From Sphingomonas flavalba (GTDB lineage Bacteria > Pseudomonadota > Alphaproteobacteria > Sphingomonadales > Sphingomonadaceae), in NCBI RefSeq assembly GCF_004796535.1, contig NZ_SPHY01000004.1, forward strand, positions 169,180 to 233,179: a stretch of 64,000 nt of DNA. The letters run 5' to 3'. Made by a program: the position numbers and the translations under genes. Shown here in pieces: positions 54,149 to 63,206 of the stretch. Below the pieces are notes generated by a model, which worked only from the letters and a program-made list of their open reading frames with translations, was not told the DNA's origin and ran no database searches. Position 1 is the first letter of the stretch, and each line of letters opens with the position of its first letter.

Positions 54149-55699
54149 ATGACCAATCCCATCTCCCGCCGCGCGCTGATCGGCGGCCTCGCCATCGGCG
54201 CGCTCAGTGCCCCCGCCATACTGCGCGCCCAGCAGTTGTTCACCGCCTATCCGTTCACCCTCGGCGTCGCCGCCGGCGATCCGTCCGCCGACGGCTTCGT
54301 GCTGTGGACCCGCCTCGCCCCCGATCCGCTGGAGCCGCACGGCGGCATGCCGCTCGCCCCGGTCGAGGTCGAATGGCAGGTGGCAAGCGACGCGGCGATG
54401 CGCGACGTGGTGCAGAAGGGCACCGCCCTCGCCCGCCCGGAACTGGCGCACAGCGTCCATGTCGAGGTCGCCGGGCTGGAACCGGGCCGCCCCTATTGGT
54501 ACCGCTTCACGATCGGGCGGGAACGGACGACGATCGGCACCGCGCGCACCCTGCCCGCCGCCGGCGCCGCGATCGACAGGGCGCGCTTCGCCGTCGCCGG
54601 CTGTCAGCAATGGGAGGACGGGCTCTACACCGCCTATCGCCACATGGCGGCGGAGGAGCTGGATTTCGTCTTCCACTATGGCGACTATATCTACGAGAAC
54701 CGCAGCCAGCCCTTCCCGATCGGCTATGACGGCCGCGCCCGCACCCATGTCCGCGACTGGGTCGGCGGCGAACTGTTCAGCCTCGACGATTATCGTCGCC
54801 GCTATGCCCAGACCAAGGGCGACCCGGACCTGCAGGCCGCCCACGCCGCCGCCGCCTGGTTCACCACCTTCGACGATCATGAAATACAGAATAACTGGGT
54901 CGGCCTGATCGACCAGAAGGATACGCCGCCGGAAATCTTCGCGCTGCGCCGCGCCGCCGCCTTCCAGGCCTATTACGAGCATATGCCGCTGCGCCGCGCC
55001 TCCTTTCCCGGCCCGGGCGGAATCCAGATCTATCGCCGCGCCCGCTTCGGTACCCTGCTCGACGCGCATTTCCTCGACACTCGCCAGTTCCGTTCGGACC
55101 AGCCGTGCGGCGACGGCTTCAAGGTCGATTGCCCCGGCGAGGACGATCCGAAGGCCAGCGTCCTCGGCGCCGCGCAGGAAGACTGGCTGTTCGGCAACCT
55201 CGCCCGGCGAGAGGCGCGCTGGAACCTCGTCGCCCAGCAGGTGATGATGATGCGCCTCGACCGCCGCACCGGCGACGAGCCGCAGCCGATCCGCAACATG
55301 GATAGCTGGGCCAGCTACACCGCGCCGCGCGAACGGGTGCTGTCGCGTTTCGCCGGCCTCGGCAACGTCGTCGTCGTCACCGGCGACGAGCACCAGAATT
55401 TCGCCGGGGAATTGCAGACCAGGCGCGGCGAGCCGGCGGCGGTCGAGTTCGTCTCGACCTCGATCAGTTCCGGCGGCACGGGATCGGACAAGCGGATCAA
55501 CACCGACCGGATCATCGCCCGCAACCCGTTCCTGAAGGCGACCAACGACCAGCGCGGCTATCTGCTCGCCACCGTCACCCCCGATCTGTGGCAAAGCCAG
55601 TGGCGGGTCGTCGACCAGGTGACGCAGCCGGGCGGCACCATCTCAACCCGCCGCACCTTCCATGTCGAGCGCGGCAAGCCGGTGCTGGTCGACGGCTGA
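54149..55699 (+). CDS. PhoD-like alkaline phosphatase with Tat signal
   Basis: A 516-residue calcium/iron-type phosphatase/phosphodiesterase. A Tat signal (SRRALIGGLAIGALSAPA) leads into an Ig-like PhoD_N domain and the metallophosphatase domain (GCQQWEDGLY, FVFHYGDYIYEN, TTFDDHEIQNNW, DTRQFRSD, VTGDEHQNFAG). It would act folded in the periplasm on phosphate esters. The ATG at 54149 gives the clean Tat start. A weak Pho-like element lies about 35 bases upstream at 54108. Confidence 0.93.
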   Translation: MTNPISRRALIGGLAIGALSAPAILRAQQLFTAYPFTLGVAAGDPSADGFVLWTRLAPDPLEPHGGMPLAPVEVEWQVASDAAMRDVVQKGTALARPELAHSVHVEVAGLEPGRPYWYRFTIGRERTTIGTARTLPAAGAAIDRARFAVAGCQQWEDGLYTAYRHMAAEELDFVFHYGDYIYENRSQPFPIGYDGRARTHVRDWVGGELFSLDDYRRRYAQTKGDPDLQAAHAAAAWFTTFDDHEIQNNWVGLIDQKDTPPEIFALRRAAAFQAYYEHMPLRRASFPGPGGIQIYRRARFGTLLDAHFLDTRQFRSDQPCGDGFKVDCPGEDDPKASVLGAAQEDWLFGNLARREARWNLVAQQVMMMRLDRRTGDEPQPIRNMDSWASYTAPRERVLSRFAGLGNVVVVTGDEHQNFAGELQTRRGEPAAVEFVSTSISSGGTGSDKRINTDRIIARNPFLKATNDQRGYLLATVTPDLWQSQWRVVDQVTQPGGTISTRRTFHVERGKPVLVDG

Positions 55700-55754
55700 G
55701 CAGCGCTGCCGCCGTTGCGCGCCGCGCGGCAATCGCTAGCCGGACACCGCAGGT

Positions 55755-56513
55755 TCACACCTCGCCGGCAACCGCCTCGCGCCCCTCGGCGAGCAGGGCG
55801 GAGAGCAGGGCGTCGGCGCAGGCGTGCAGCGCCTCCGGCCTGGTTGAGCGGACGACGAAATTGGCGCCCGTCCGGCCTTCGCGGAAAAACGGATAGCTGC
55901 CGATCTGGCAGCCGGCGTGCGCCTTCTCCGTCGCCGCGAGCAGATCGGCAATCTCGCTCTCCGCCACCCAGCAGCCGACCGTCGTTGACAACACCGGTTG
56001 CCCGCCCTCCAGCGTGCCGGACAGCGAATCGAGCATCATCGCGGTGATGTGCGGCACCCCGGCCATGATGAAGATGTTGCCGTGGCGGATGCCCGGCGCG
56101 CCGGACATCCGGTTCTCGATCAGCTCGGCGCCCTCCGGCACCCGCGCCATGCGCAGCCGCGCTTCGGTCAGCCCGCCGCGCGTCTTGTAATACGCCTCCA
56201 GCATCGCGCGGGCGCGCGGATGGACGACGACGGCGACGCCCAGCGCCGTGGCGATCGCGTCGACGGTGATGTCGTCGTGGGTCGGGCCGATGCCGCCGGT
56301 GGTGAACAGGTAATCGTTGCGGGCGCGCAGCATGTTGACGGCCTCGGCGATCGCATCGGTCCGGTCCGGCACCACCCGCACTTCCGCCAGGCGGATGCCC
56401 TGCAGGTTCAGCCACAGGGCGATCTGGGAAACGTTGCGGTCCTGGGTGCGGCCGGACAGGATCTCGTCGCCGATGACGACCAGTGCTGCGGTCCAGATAC
56501 GATCCGTGGTCAT
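55755..56513 (-). CDS. CinA-like molybdopterin-binding domain protein
   Basis: A 252-residue MoaB/Mog-fold protein matching the N-terminal (CinA-N) half of competence/damage-inducible protein A: ALVVIGDEILSGRTQDRN, LFTTGGIGPTHDDITVDAIA, MAGVPHITAMML. The deamidase half is absent. In related proteins this domain acts as a pyrophosphatase on nucleotides such as FAD or ADP-ribose. It is divergent from map with 63 bases between. Confidence 0.9.
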   Translation of the reverse strand: MTTDRIWTAALVVIGDEILSGRTQDRNVSQIALWLNLQGIRLAEVRVVPDRTDAIAEAVNMLRARNDYLFTTGGIGPTHDDITVDAIATALGVAVVVHPRARAMLEAYYKTRGGLTEARLRMARVPEGAELIENRMSGAPGIRHGNIFIMAGVPHITAMMLDSLSGTLEGGQPVLSTTVGCWVAESEIADLLAATEKAHAGCQIGSYPFFREGRTGANFVVRSTRPEALHACADALLSALLAEGREAVAGEV

Positions 56514-56576
56514 GACGCTGCCATAGCGATCCCCGCCGCCCTTTGCGAGGGCGCGTGCGGTCGCTATATCGCGGGC

Positions 56577-57401
56577 ATGACAACTTATATCACCGCGACC
56601 GACGACACCGTCCCCGCCCGCTCCAGCGCGATCAAGCTGCACGGACCGGAGGCGTTCGAAGGCATGCGCCGTGCCGGCCGGCTGGCGGCGGAAACGCTCG
56701 ACGCGCTCGTCCCCCATGTCGTGCCCGGCGTGTCGACCGAGGCGCTCGACGCGATCGTGCGCGACATCAACATCGCCGGTGGCGGCACCCCGGCGACGCT
56801 CGGCTACCGCGGCTACACGCACAGCTGCTGCATCTCGATCAACCATGTCGTCTGCCACGGCATTCCCAGCGCCAAGACGTTGAAGGACGGAGACATCGCC
56901 AATATCGACGTGACGGTGATCGTCGACGGCTGGCACGGCGACAGCAGCCGGATGTTCCTGGTCGGCGATGTCGGGGTGAAGGCCAGGCGGCTGGTCGACG
57001 TCACCTACGAGGCGATGATGCTCGGCATCGAACAGGCGCGGCCCGGCAACCATCTCGGCGACATCGGCCACGCGATCCAGAGCTTCGCGGAAAAGCACCG
57101 CTACGGCGTCGTCCGCGATTTCTGCGGCCACGGCCTCGGCCGGGTGTTCCACGACTCGCCGGAGGTCGTCCATGTCGGCCGCCCCGGCACCGGGCCGGAA
57201 CTGCGGCCGGGCATGTTCTTCACGATCGAGCCGATGATCAACATCGGCCGCGCGGACGTGAAGGTGCTCGACGACGGCTGGACCGCCGTCACCCGCGACC
57301 GCTCGCTGTCCGCCCAGTTCGAACATTCGATCGGCATCACCGAGGACGGCTGCGAGATTTTCACCAAAAGCCCCGCCGGGCTGGACCGCCCGCCTTACTG
57401 A
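56577..57401 (+). CDS. map: Type I methionine aminopeptidase
   Basis: A 274-residue M24 peptidase that removes N-terminal methionine. All metal ligands are in place: aspartates in IANIDVTVIVDGWHGDSSRMF, histidine in FCGHGLGRVFH, glutamates in FFTIEPMIN and SAQFEHSIGI. This makes a useful contrast with the altered M24 protein at 24.7 kb. The gene starts at an ATG after GCGGGC. Confidence 0.95.
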   Translation: MTTYITATDDTVPARSSAIKLHGPEAFEGMRRAGRLAAETLDALVPHVVPGVSTEALDAIVRDINIAGGGTPATLGYRGYTHSCCISINHVVCHGIPSAKTLKDGDIANIDVTVIVDGWHGDSSRMFLVGDVGVKARRLVDVTYEAMMLGIEQARPGNHLGDIGHAIQSFAEKHRYGVVRDFCGHGLGRVFHDSPEVVHVGRPGTGPELRPGMFFTIEPMINIGRADVKVLDDGWTAVTRDRSLSAQFEHSIGITEDGCEIFTKSPAGLDRPPY

Positions 57402-57484
57402 CACCGGTGCAAGCGGGGCGTGACAAGCCCCGGCCGCTGGCGCACACTCCCCGCCGATCGACGGCGATCGAGGAGGGGGGACCG

Positions 57485-59626
57485 ATGCGGACGGGGCGGT
57501 TATGCCTGGGCCTGGCGGCGGTGCTGGCGCTCGCCGGCTGCGCCCAGCCGCAGGGGGCGGACAAGGTCGACGGCGCCTATCTCGCCAGCGGTGGAAACGG
57601 GGCGGACTGGCCGGCGGTCGGCTACAGCTATGCCGAACAGCGGTTCAGCCCGCTCGACCAGATCAACGCCGACACCGTCGGCCGGCTCGGCATCGCCTGG
57701 TATGCCGATCTGCCCGATCCGCGCGGGCAGGAAGCGACGCCGGTCGTCGTCGACGGCATCCTCTACGTCACCGGCCCCTGGTCGAAGCTGTTCGCCTACC
57801 GCGCCGCGACCGGAGAGGCGCTGTGGACGTTCGATCCCGGCATCGCCCGCGCCAAGGGCGTCGAGGCATGCTGCGACGTCGTCAACCGCGGCGTCGCGCT
57901 GTGGAAGGGCAGGCTCTATATCGGCGCGCTCGACGGGCGGCTGATCGCCCTCGACGCCGCGACCGGCAAGACGCTGTGGAGCGTCCAGACCACCGACCCG
58001 GCCAAGCCATACACGATCACCGGCGCGCCGCGCGTCGTGAAGGGCATGGTGATCATCGGCAATGGCGGCGCCGAGTTCGGTGTGCGGGGCTATGTCACCG
58101 CCTATGACGCGGCGACAGGCGCGAAGAAATGGCGTTTCTACACCGTCCCCAACCCGACCGGCGCCGCCGACGGCGAGGCGTCCGACGCGATCCTGAAGAC
58201 CGCCGCCAGAAGCTGGTCGGCGGGCGGCCAGTGGAAGGAATCGGGCGGCGGCGGCACGGTGTGGGACGCGATCGTCTACGACGCGGAACTGGACCAACTC
58301 TATATCGGCGTCGGCAACGGATCGCCGTGGAACCACGGCCTGCGGTCGGAGGGCGAGGGCGACAACCTGTTCCTGTCGTCGATCGTCGCGCTGAAGCCGG
58401 AAACCGGCGAATATCTATGGCACTATCAGGAAACGCCGGCCGAAAGCTGGGACTATACCGCGACCCAGCCGATCGTGCTGGCGACGATGGTGCTGGGCGG
58501 GGCGGAGCGCAAATTGCTGTTCCACGCGCCGAAAAACGGCTTCTTCTTCGCGATCGACCGGACCAGCGGCAAACTGGTCAGCGCCGACCCGTTCGTCGCC
58601 AACGTCAACTGGGCCAGCGGCTACGATCCCGCCACCGGTCGGCCGGTCGAAAATCCGGCGGCGCGCTATTACCGCACCGGCAAGCCGTTCCTGTCCGGCG
58701 TTGCGCCGATCGGCGCGCATAGCTGGCAGCCGATGGCGTTCAGCCCGAAAACCGGCCTGGTCTACATCCCGGCGAACGAAATCGGCTTCGCCTATCTGCC
58801 GCCGCTGTCGCCGGCCGACGCCACGCGCGAGCCGGTCGGCTTCAACGTCGGCGGCAATATGGCGGAAGGCGGCCTGCCGGGCGACGTCAATATCATCAAG
58901 GCGGCGATCGCCGCGACACGCGGCAAGCTGGTCGCCTGGGACCCGGTGGCGCGCAAGCCGCGATGGACGGTCGATCTGCCGACACCGTGGAACGGCGGGC
59001 TGATGGCGACGGCGGGCAACCTGCTGTTCGGCGGCACCGCGACCGGCGAATTCAGCGCCTGGGCGGCGGACAGCGGCAAACGGCTATGGACGCTGCCCGT
59101 CCAGTCCGGGGTGATGGCGGCGCCGTCGACCTTCACTGTCGACGGCGTGCAATATGTCGCGTTCACCACCGGGCGCGGCGGCGTCTGGCCGCTGAGCGCC
59201 GGGCTGGCCGGGATGCCGACCGCGCAACTGCCGGACCTGCCACGGCTGATCGTACTGAAACTGGACGGCAAGGGCCGCCTGCCCGCCCTGCCCACCGTCA
59301 CGGCGGCGCCGTTCGCCCGGCCTCCTACCACCGGCACCGCGCCGCAGCTGGCGGCGGGCAAGGCGCTGTTCGGCCGCTACTGCATGGTCTGCCACGGGGC
59401 GGAGGCAGCCGGCGGCGGGGTGACGCCGGACCTGCGCCGCTCCGCCGTGCTCGCCAATGCCGCCGCCTGGCGGGCGATCGTCGTCGACGGCGCGCTCGCC
59501 GAACGCGGCATGGTCGGCTTTGCCCGCGTGCTCGACTCGGCCGGGGCGGAATCGCTGCGCCACTATGTCATCGACCGCGCGCAGTGGATGAAGGCCAACG
59601 GCGCCCTGCTCGCACCTGCACAGTAA
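57485..59626 (+). CDS. Quinohemoprotein (PQQ, heme c) alcohol dehydrogenase, lipoprotein form
   Basis: A 713-residue periplasmic enzyme. A lipobox signal (LALAGC) is followed by a PQQ propeller with W-motifs (GEALWTF, GKTLWSV), the vicinal disulfide EACCDVVNRGVAL above PQQ and ESWDYTATQP, and then a C-terminal cytochrome c domain with CMVCH (heme near residue 631). It oxidises primary alcohols and passes electrons to heme c, which ties it to the ccm genes. GGGGGGACC precedes the ATG. PQQ synthesis genes are not visible here. Confidence 0.93.
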   Translation: MRTGRLCLGLAAVLALAGCAQPQGADKVDGAYLASGGNGADWPAVGYSYAEQRFSPLDQINADTVGRLGIAWYADLPDPRGQEATPVVVDGILYVTGPWSKLFAYRAATGEALWTFDPGIARAKGVEACCDVVNRGVALWKGRLYIGALDGRLIALDAATGKTLWSVQTTDPAKPYTITGAPRVVKGMVIIGNGGAEFGVRGYVTAYDAATGAKKWRFYTVPNPTGAADGEASDAILKTAARSWSAGGQWKESGGGGTVWDAIVYDAELDQLYIGVGNGSPWNHGLRSEGEGDNLFLSSIVALKPETGEYLWHYQETPAESWDYTATQPIVLATMVLGGAERKLLFHAPKNGFFFAIDRTSGKLVSADPFVANVNWASGYDPATGRPVENPAARYYRTGKPFLSGVAPIGAHSWQPMAFSPKTGLVYIPANEIGFAYLPPLSPADATREPVGFNVGGNMAEGGLPGDVNIIKAAIAATRGKLVAWDPVARKPRWTVDLPTPWNGGLMATAGNLLFGGTATGEFSAWAADSGKRLWTLPVQSGVMAAPSTFTVDGVQYVAFTTGRGGVWPLSAGLAGMPTAQLPDLPRLIVLKLDGKGRLPALPTVTAAPFARPPTTGTAPQLAAGKALFGRYCMVCHGAEAAGGGVTPDLRRSAVLANAAAWRAIVVDGALAERGMVGFARVLDSAGAESLRHYVIDRAQWMKANGALLAPAQ

Positions 59627-59630
59627 ACAT

Positions 59631-59676
59631 GCCTGATTTTTAGGCAGGGCGCCCCTTCCTGCCCGAATAACGGGCA
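59631..59676. terminator. Possible terminator hairpins after the quinohemoprotein gene
   Basis: Three small inverted repeats follow the stop: GCCT/AGGC (59631-59645), GCAGG/CCTGC (59644-59662) and TGCCCG-AATAA-CGGGCA (59660-59676). None has a downstream T-run, so factor-dependent or weak termination is the most that can be said. Confidence 0.4.
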
Positions 59677-59728
59677 ACGGACAGCGACGGAAACCGCGCA
59701 AATCCTTATTCCGTTGCGGTTCGCCCGC

Positions 59729-59743
59729 TGGCACGCTTATTGA
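59729..59743 (+). promoter_or_regulatory. Sigma-54 (RpoN) promoter of glnB-glnA
   Basis: TGGCACG-CTTA-TTGA matches the -24/-12 consensus TGGCACG-N4-TTGC except for the final base. The start point would fall near 59755, about 28 bases before the glnB start. A partial inverted repeat (GCGCAA at 59696, TTGCGG at 59714) lies just upstream and could hold an NtrC-type activator, but is weak. Confidence 0.8.
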
Positions 59744-60121
<378 letters not shown>

Positions 60122-60152
60122 CCCCGACCTTTTGCTGCAAGGACTGAAACGC

Positions 60153-61565
60153 ATGGCGAACACGGCCGCAACCCTGTTGAAGCGGATCAAGGACGAGGAG
60201 ATCGAGTGGATCGACCTGCGCTTCACCGATCCTCGCGGTAAATGGCACCACCTGACCATGGTGTCGGGCGTGATCGGCGAAGATGAGCTGACCGACGGGC
60301 TGATGTTCGACGGGTCGTCGATCGGCGGCTGGAAGGCGATCAACGAATCCGACATGATCCTGAAGCCGGACCTGGACGCGGTCTACACCGATCCGTTCAC
60401 CGCGACGCCGACGCTGATCCTGATCTGCGACGTGGTCGAGCCGTCGACCGGCGAGCTTTACGCCCGCGACCCGCGCTCCACCGCCAAGCGGGCAGAGGCC
60501 TATCTCGGCGCGACCGGCATCGGCGACACCATCTACGTCGGCCCGGAAGCCGAATTCTTCATGTTCGACGACGTCCGCTTCGAAACCGGCTACGCGACCA
60601 GCTATTACAAGATCGACGATGTCGAGCTGCCCGGCAACAGCGGCCGCGAATATGAAGGCGGCAACCTCGCCCACCGGCCCCGCGTCAAGGGCGGCTATTT
60701 CCCGGTCGCGCCGGTCGACAGCGCCGTCGACATTCGCGGCGAGATGGTTTCGACCATGCTTGAAATGGGCCTGCCCTGCGACAAGCATCACCACGAGGTC
60801 GCCGCCGCGCAGCATGAGCTTGGCCTGACCTTCGGCACGCTGGTCGAAACCGCCGACCGGATGCAGGTCTACAAATACGTCGTCCACATGGTCGCCCATG
60901 CCTATGGCAAGACGGCGACGTTCATGCCCAAGCCGATCCGCGACGACAACGGATCGGGCATGCACACCCACATGTCGATCTGGGAAAAGGGCAAGCCGCT
61001 GTTCGCCGGCAACGGCTATGGCGGGCTGTCGGAAACCTGCCTGTACTTCATCGGCGGCGTCATCAGGCACGCGAAGGCGCTGAACGCCTTCACCAACCCG
61101 TCGACCAACAGCTACAAGCGGCTGGTGCCGGGCTACGAGGCGCCGGTGCTGCTCGCCTATTCGAGCCGCAACCGGTCCGCGTCCTGCCGCATCCCCTACG
61201 GCGCCGGCGCCAAGGCGAAGCGCGTCGAGTTCCGCTTCCCCGATCCGCTCGCCAACCCCTATCTCGCCTATGCCGCGCTGCTGATGGCTGGCCTCGACGG
61301 CATCCAGAACCGCATCCACCCGGGTGAGGCGATGGACAAGAACCTCTACGACCTGCCGCCGGAGGAACTGGCCGACGTGCCGACGGTGTGCGGCAGCCTG
61401 CGCGAGGCGCTGGACAGCCTGGAGGCGGATTACGACTTCCTGCTGAAGGGCGACGTCTTCGCAAAGGAACAGCTCGAATCCTACATCGCGCTGAAGCGCG
61501 AGGAAGTCGCCCGCTGGGAAACCACGCCCAGCCCGGTCGAATACGACATGTATTATTCCGGCTGA
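60153..61565 (+). CDS. glnA: Glutamine synthetase type I
   Basis: A 470-residue GSI that fixes ammonia onto glutamate. Blocks present are [53 protein letters not shown] and the adenylylation loop NLYDLPPEE, with tyrosine near residue 398. This is the GSI-beta form controlled by GlnE. It is co-transcribed with glnB. Confidence 0.97.
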   Translation: MANTAATLLKRIKDEEIEWIDLRFTDPRGKWHHLTMVSGVIGEDELTDGLMFDGSSIGGWKAINESDMILKPDLDAVYTDPFTATPTLILICDVVEPSTGELYARDPRSTAKRAEAYLGATGIGDTIYVGPEAEFFMFDDVRFETGYATSYYKIDDVELPGNSGREYEGGNLAHRPRVKGGYFPVAPVDSAVDIRGEMVSTMLEMGLPCDKHHHEVAAAQHELGLTFGTLVETADRMQVYKYVVHMVAHAYGKTATFMPKPIRDDNGSGMHTHMSIWEKGKPLFAGNGYGGLSETCLYFIGGVIRHAKALNAFTNPSTNSYKRLVPGYEAPVLLAYSSRNRSASCRIPYGAGAKAKRVEFRFPDPLANPYLAYAALLMAGLDGIQNRIHPGEAMDKNLYDLPPEELADVPTVCGSLREALDSLEADYDFLLKGDVFAKEQLESYIALKREEVARWETTPSPVEYDMYYSG

Positions 61566-61573
61566 GCGATTGC

Positions 61574-61605
61574 CCCGTCATCCCGGCGAAAGCCGGGGCG
61601 ACGGG
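61574..61605. repeat. Double-stem hairpin with GAAA loop
   Basis: The outer stem CCCGTC/GACGGG and inner stem CCCGGC/GCCGGG with a GAAA tetraloop lie 8 bases after the glnA stop. It has the same stem-loop style as the 32.2-kb element and may act as a 3' mRNA stabiliser. Confidence 0.8.
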
Positions 61606-61614
61606 TAACGCAAC

Positions 61615-61649
61615 CGTCATTGCGAGCCCCGCAGGGGCGCGGCAATCCA
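61615..61649 (+). repeat. Dispersed palindromic repeat, copy 2
   Basis: This reads CGTCATTGCGAGCCCC, GCA, then GGGGCGCGGCAATCC and corresponds to the reverse complement of 32319-32355. It sits 10 bases after a GAAA hairpin, much as copy 1 lies near a GAAA-hairpin repeat. Confidence 0.85.
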
Positions 61650-61764
61650 TGGGCCAAGACCGGATCGCCACGGCTCCACGCACCTCGTGATGACGGACGT
61701 TCCGTCTGTGCGGGAAAGGCGTTCAGTACGCAGTCGCCGGCGCGCGCCTCTCCCCGGCTCGCCC

Positions 61765-63162
61765 TCAGATATGCAGCGCGCCGCCATAGGCGCTGAGCAC
61801 GCTTTCGTGCATCGTCTCGCTCAGCGTCGGGTGCGGGAAGATCGTCGCCATCAGTTCCGCCTCGGTGGTCTCCAGCTGGCGGGCGATGGTGAAGCCCTGG
61901 ATCAGTTCGGTCACTTCCGGCCCGACCATGTGGGCGCCCAGCAGTTCGCCGGTCTCCGCGTCGAAGATCGTCTTGGTGAAGCCCTCCGCCTCGCCCAGCG
62001 CGATCGCCTTGCCGTTGCCGATGAACGGGAATTTGCCGACCTTGACCGCCCGGCCGCTTTCCTTCGCCTTCGCTTCGGTCAGGCCGACGGAGGCGACCTG
62101 CGGCCGCGCATAGGTGCAGCCCGGCACGCTGCCCGGCGCGATCGGGTGGACACCCGCCTTGCCGGCGATCGTCTCGGCGGCGATCACCGCCTCATGCATC
62201 GCCTTGTGCGCCAGCCACGGCGCGCCGCAGACGTCGCCGATCGCATAGATGCCCCCGGCCGACGTCCGGCAATAGCCGTCGATCTCGATATGGCCGTTCT
62301 TCGCCTGGCGCACGCCGGCCTTATCCAGCCCGATATCCTCGACATTGGGGACGATGCCGATCGCGACGATGGCATGGCTGAACTCGGCCTTGTCGACCTT
62401 GCCGTCCTTGCCCTTGATCTCGGCGGTCACGCCCTTGGCGGTCGCGGTCAGCGACTGGACGCCGGTACCGGTGTGGATGGTCATCCCCTGCTTCTTCAGC
62501 GCCTTGGCGACGAAGTCGGACACCTCCGCATCCTCGACCGGCAGGACGCGGTCGAGCATCTCGACGATCGTCACCTCGGCGCCAAGGTCGTTGTAGAAGG
62601 ACGCGAACTCGACACCGATCGCGCCGGAACCGATGACCAGCAGCTTCTTCGGCATTTCGTCCGGCACCATCGCGTGGCGATAGGTCCAGATCCGCTTGCC
62701 GTCCGCCTTGGCAAACGGCAGTTCGCGCGCGCGGGCGCCGGTGGCGACGATGATGTTCTTCGCCTGCAGCTCGACCGTCTTGTCGCCCTGCTTCACGCTC
62801 AGCTTGCCCTTGCCGGCCAGCGCGCCGTCGCCTTCGTAGACGGTGACCTTGTGCTTCTTCATCAGGCCCTTGACGCCCATGTTCAGCTGGTCGGCGACCT
62901 TGCGGCTGCGCTGGACGATCTTGCCCAGGTCGAAGCGAGGCGTCGCGGTCAGCCCGTAATCGGCGGCATGGGCCATGTAGTGATAGATCTCGGACGAGCG
63001 CAGCAGCGCCTTGGTCGGAATACAGCCCCAGTTGAGGCAGATGCCGCCAAGCCGCTCGCGCTCGACGATCGCGCATTTCAGGCCAAGCTGGCTGGCGCGG
63101 ATCGCCGCGACATAGCCGCCGGGGCCGGAACCGAGGACGATGAGGTCGTAAGTGTCAGCCAA
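61765..63162 (-). CDS. lpdA: Dihydrolipoyl dehydrogenase (E3)
   Basis: A 465-residue flavoprotein disulfide reductase. The N-terminal FAD site LIVLGSGPGGYVAAIRAS, the redox pair in GGICLNWGCIPTKALL, the NAD-binding VIGSGAIGVEFASFY and the C-terminal catalytic HPTLSETMHE are all present. It reoxidises dihydrolipoamide of 2-oxoacid dehydrogenase complexes. It lies 44 bases after the E2 gene and is probably part of the pyruvate dehydrogenase operon; it could also serve the E1/lipoyl proteins at 26-28 kb. Confidence 0.96.
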   Translation of the reverse strand: MADTYDLIVLGSGPGGYVAAIRASQLGLKCAIVERERLGGICLNWGCIPTKALLRSSEIYHYMAHAADYGLTATPRFDLGKIVQRSRKVADQLNMGVKGLMKKHKVTVYEGDGALAGKGKLSVKQGDKTVELQAKNIIVATGARARELPFAKADGKRIWTYRHAMVPDEMPKKLLVIGSGAIGVEFASFYNDLGAEVTIVEMLDRVLPVEDAEVSDFVAKALKKQGMTIHTGTGVQSLTATAKGVTAEIKGKDGKVDKAEFSHAIVAIGIVPNVEDIGLDKAGVRQAKNGHIEIDGYCRTSAGGIYAIGDVCGAPWLAHKAMHEAVIAAETIAGKAGVHPIAPGSVPGCTYARPQVASVGLTEAKAKESGRAVKVGKFPFIGNGKAIALGEAEGFTKTIFDAETGELLGAHMVGPEVTELIQGFTIARQLETTEAELMATIFPHPTLSETMHESVLSAYGGALHI

Positions 63163-63206
63163 GATACGCTTCCTTCAAAAATCCCGTCCGTGCCGGCCGG
63201 CCGCGC

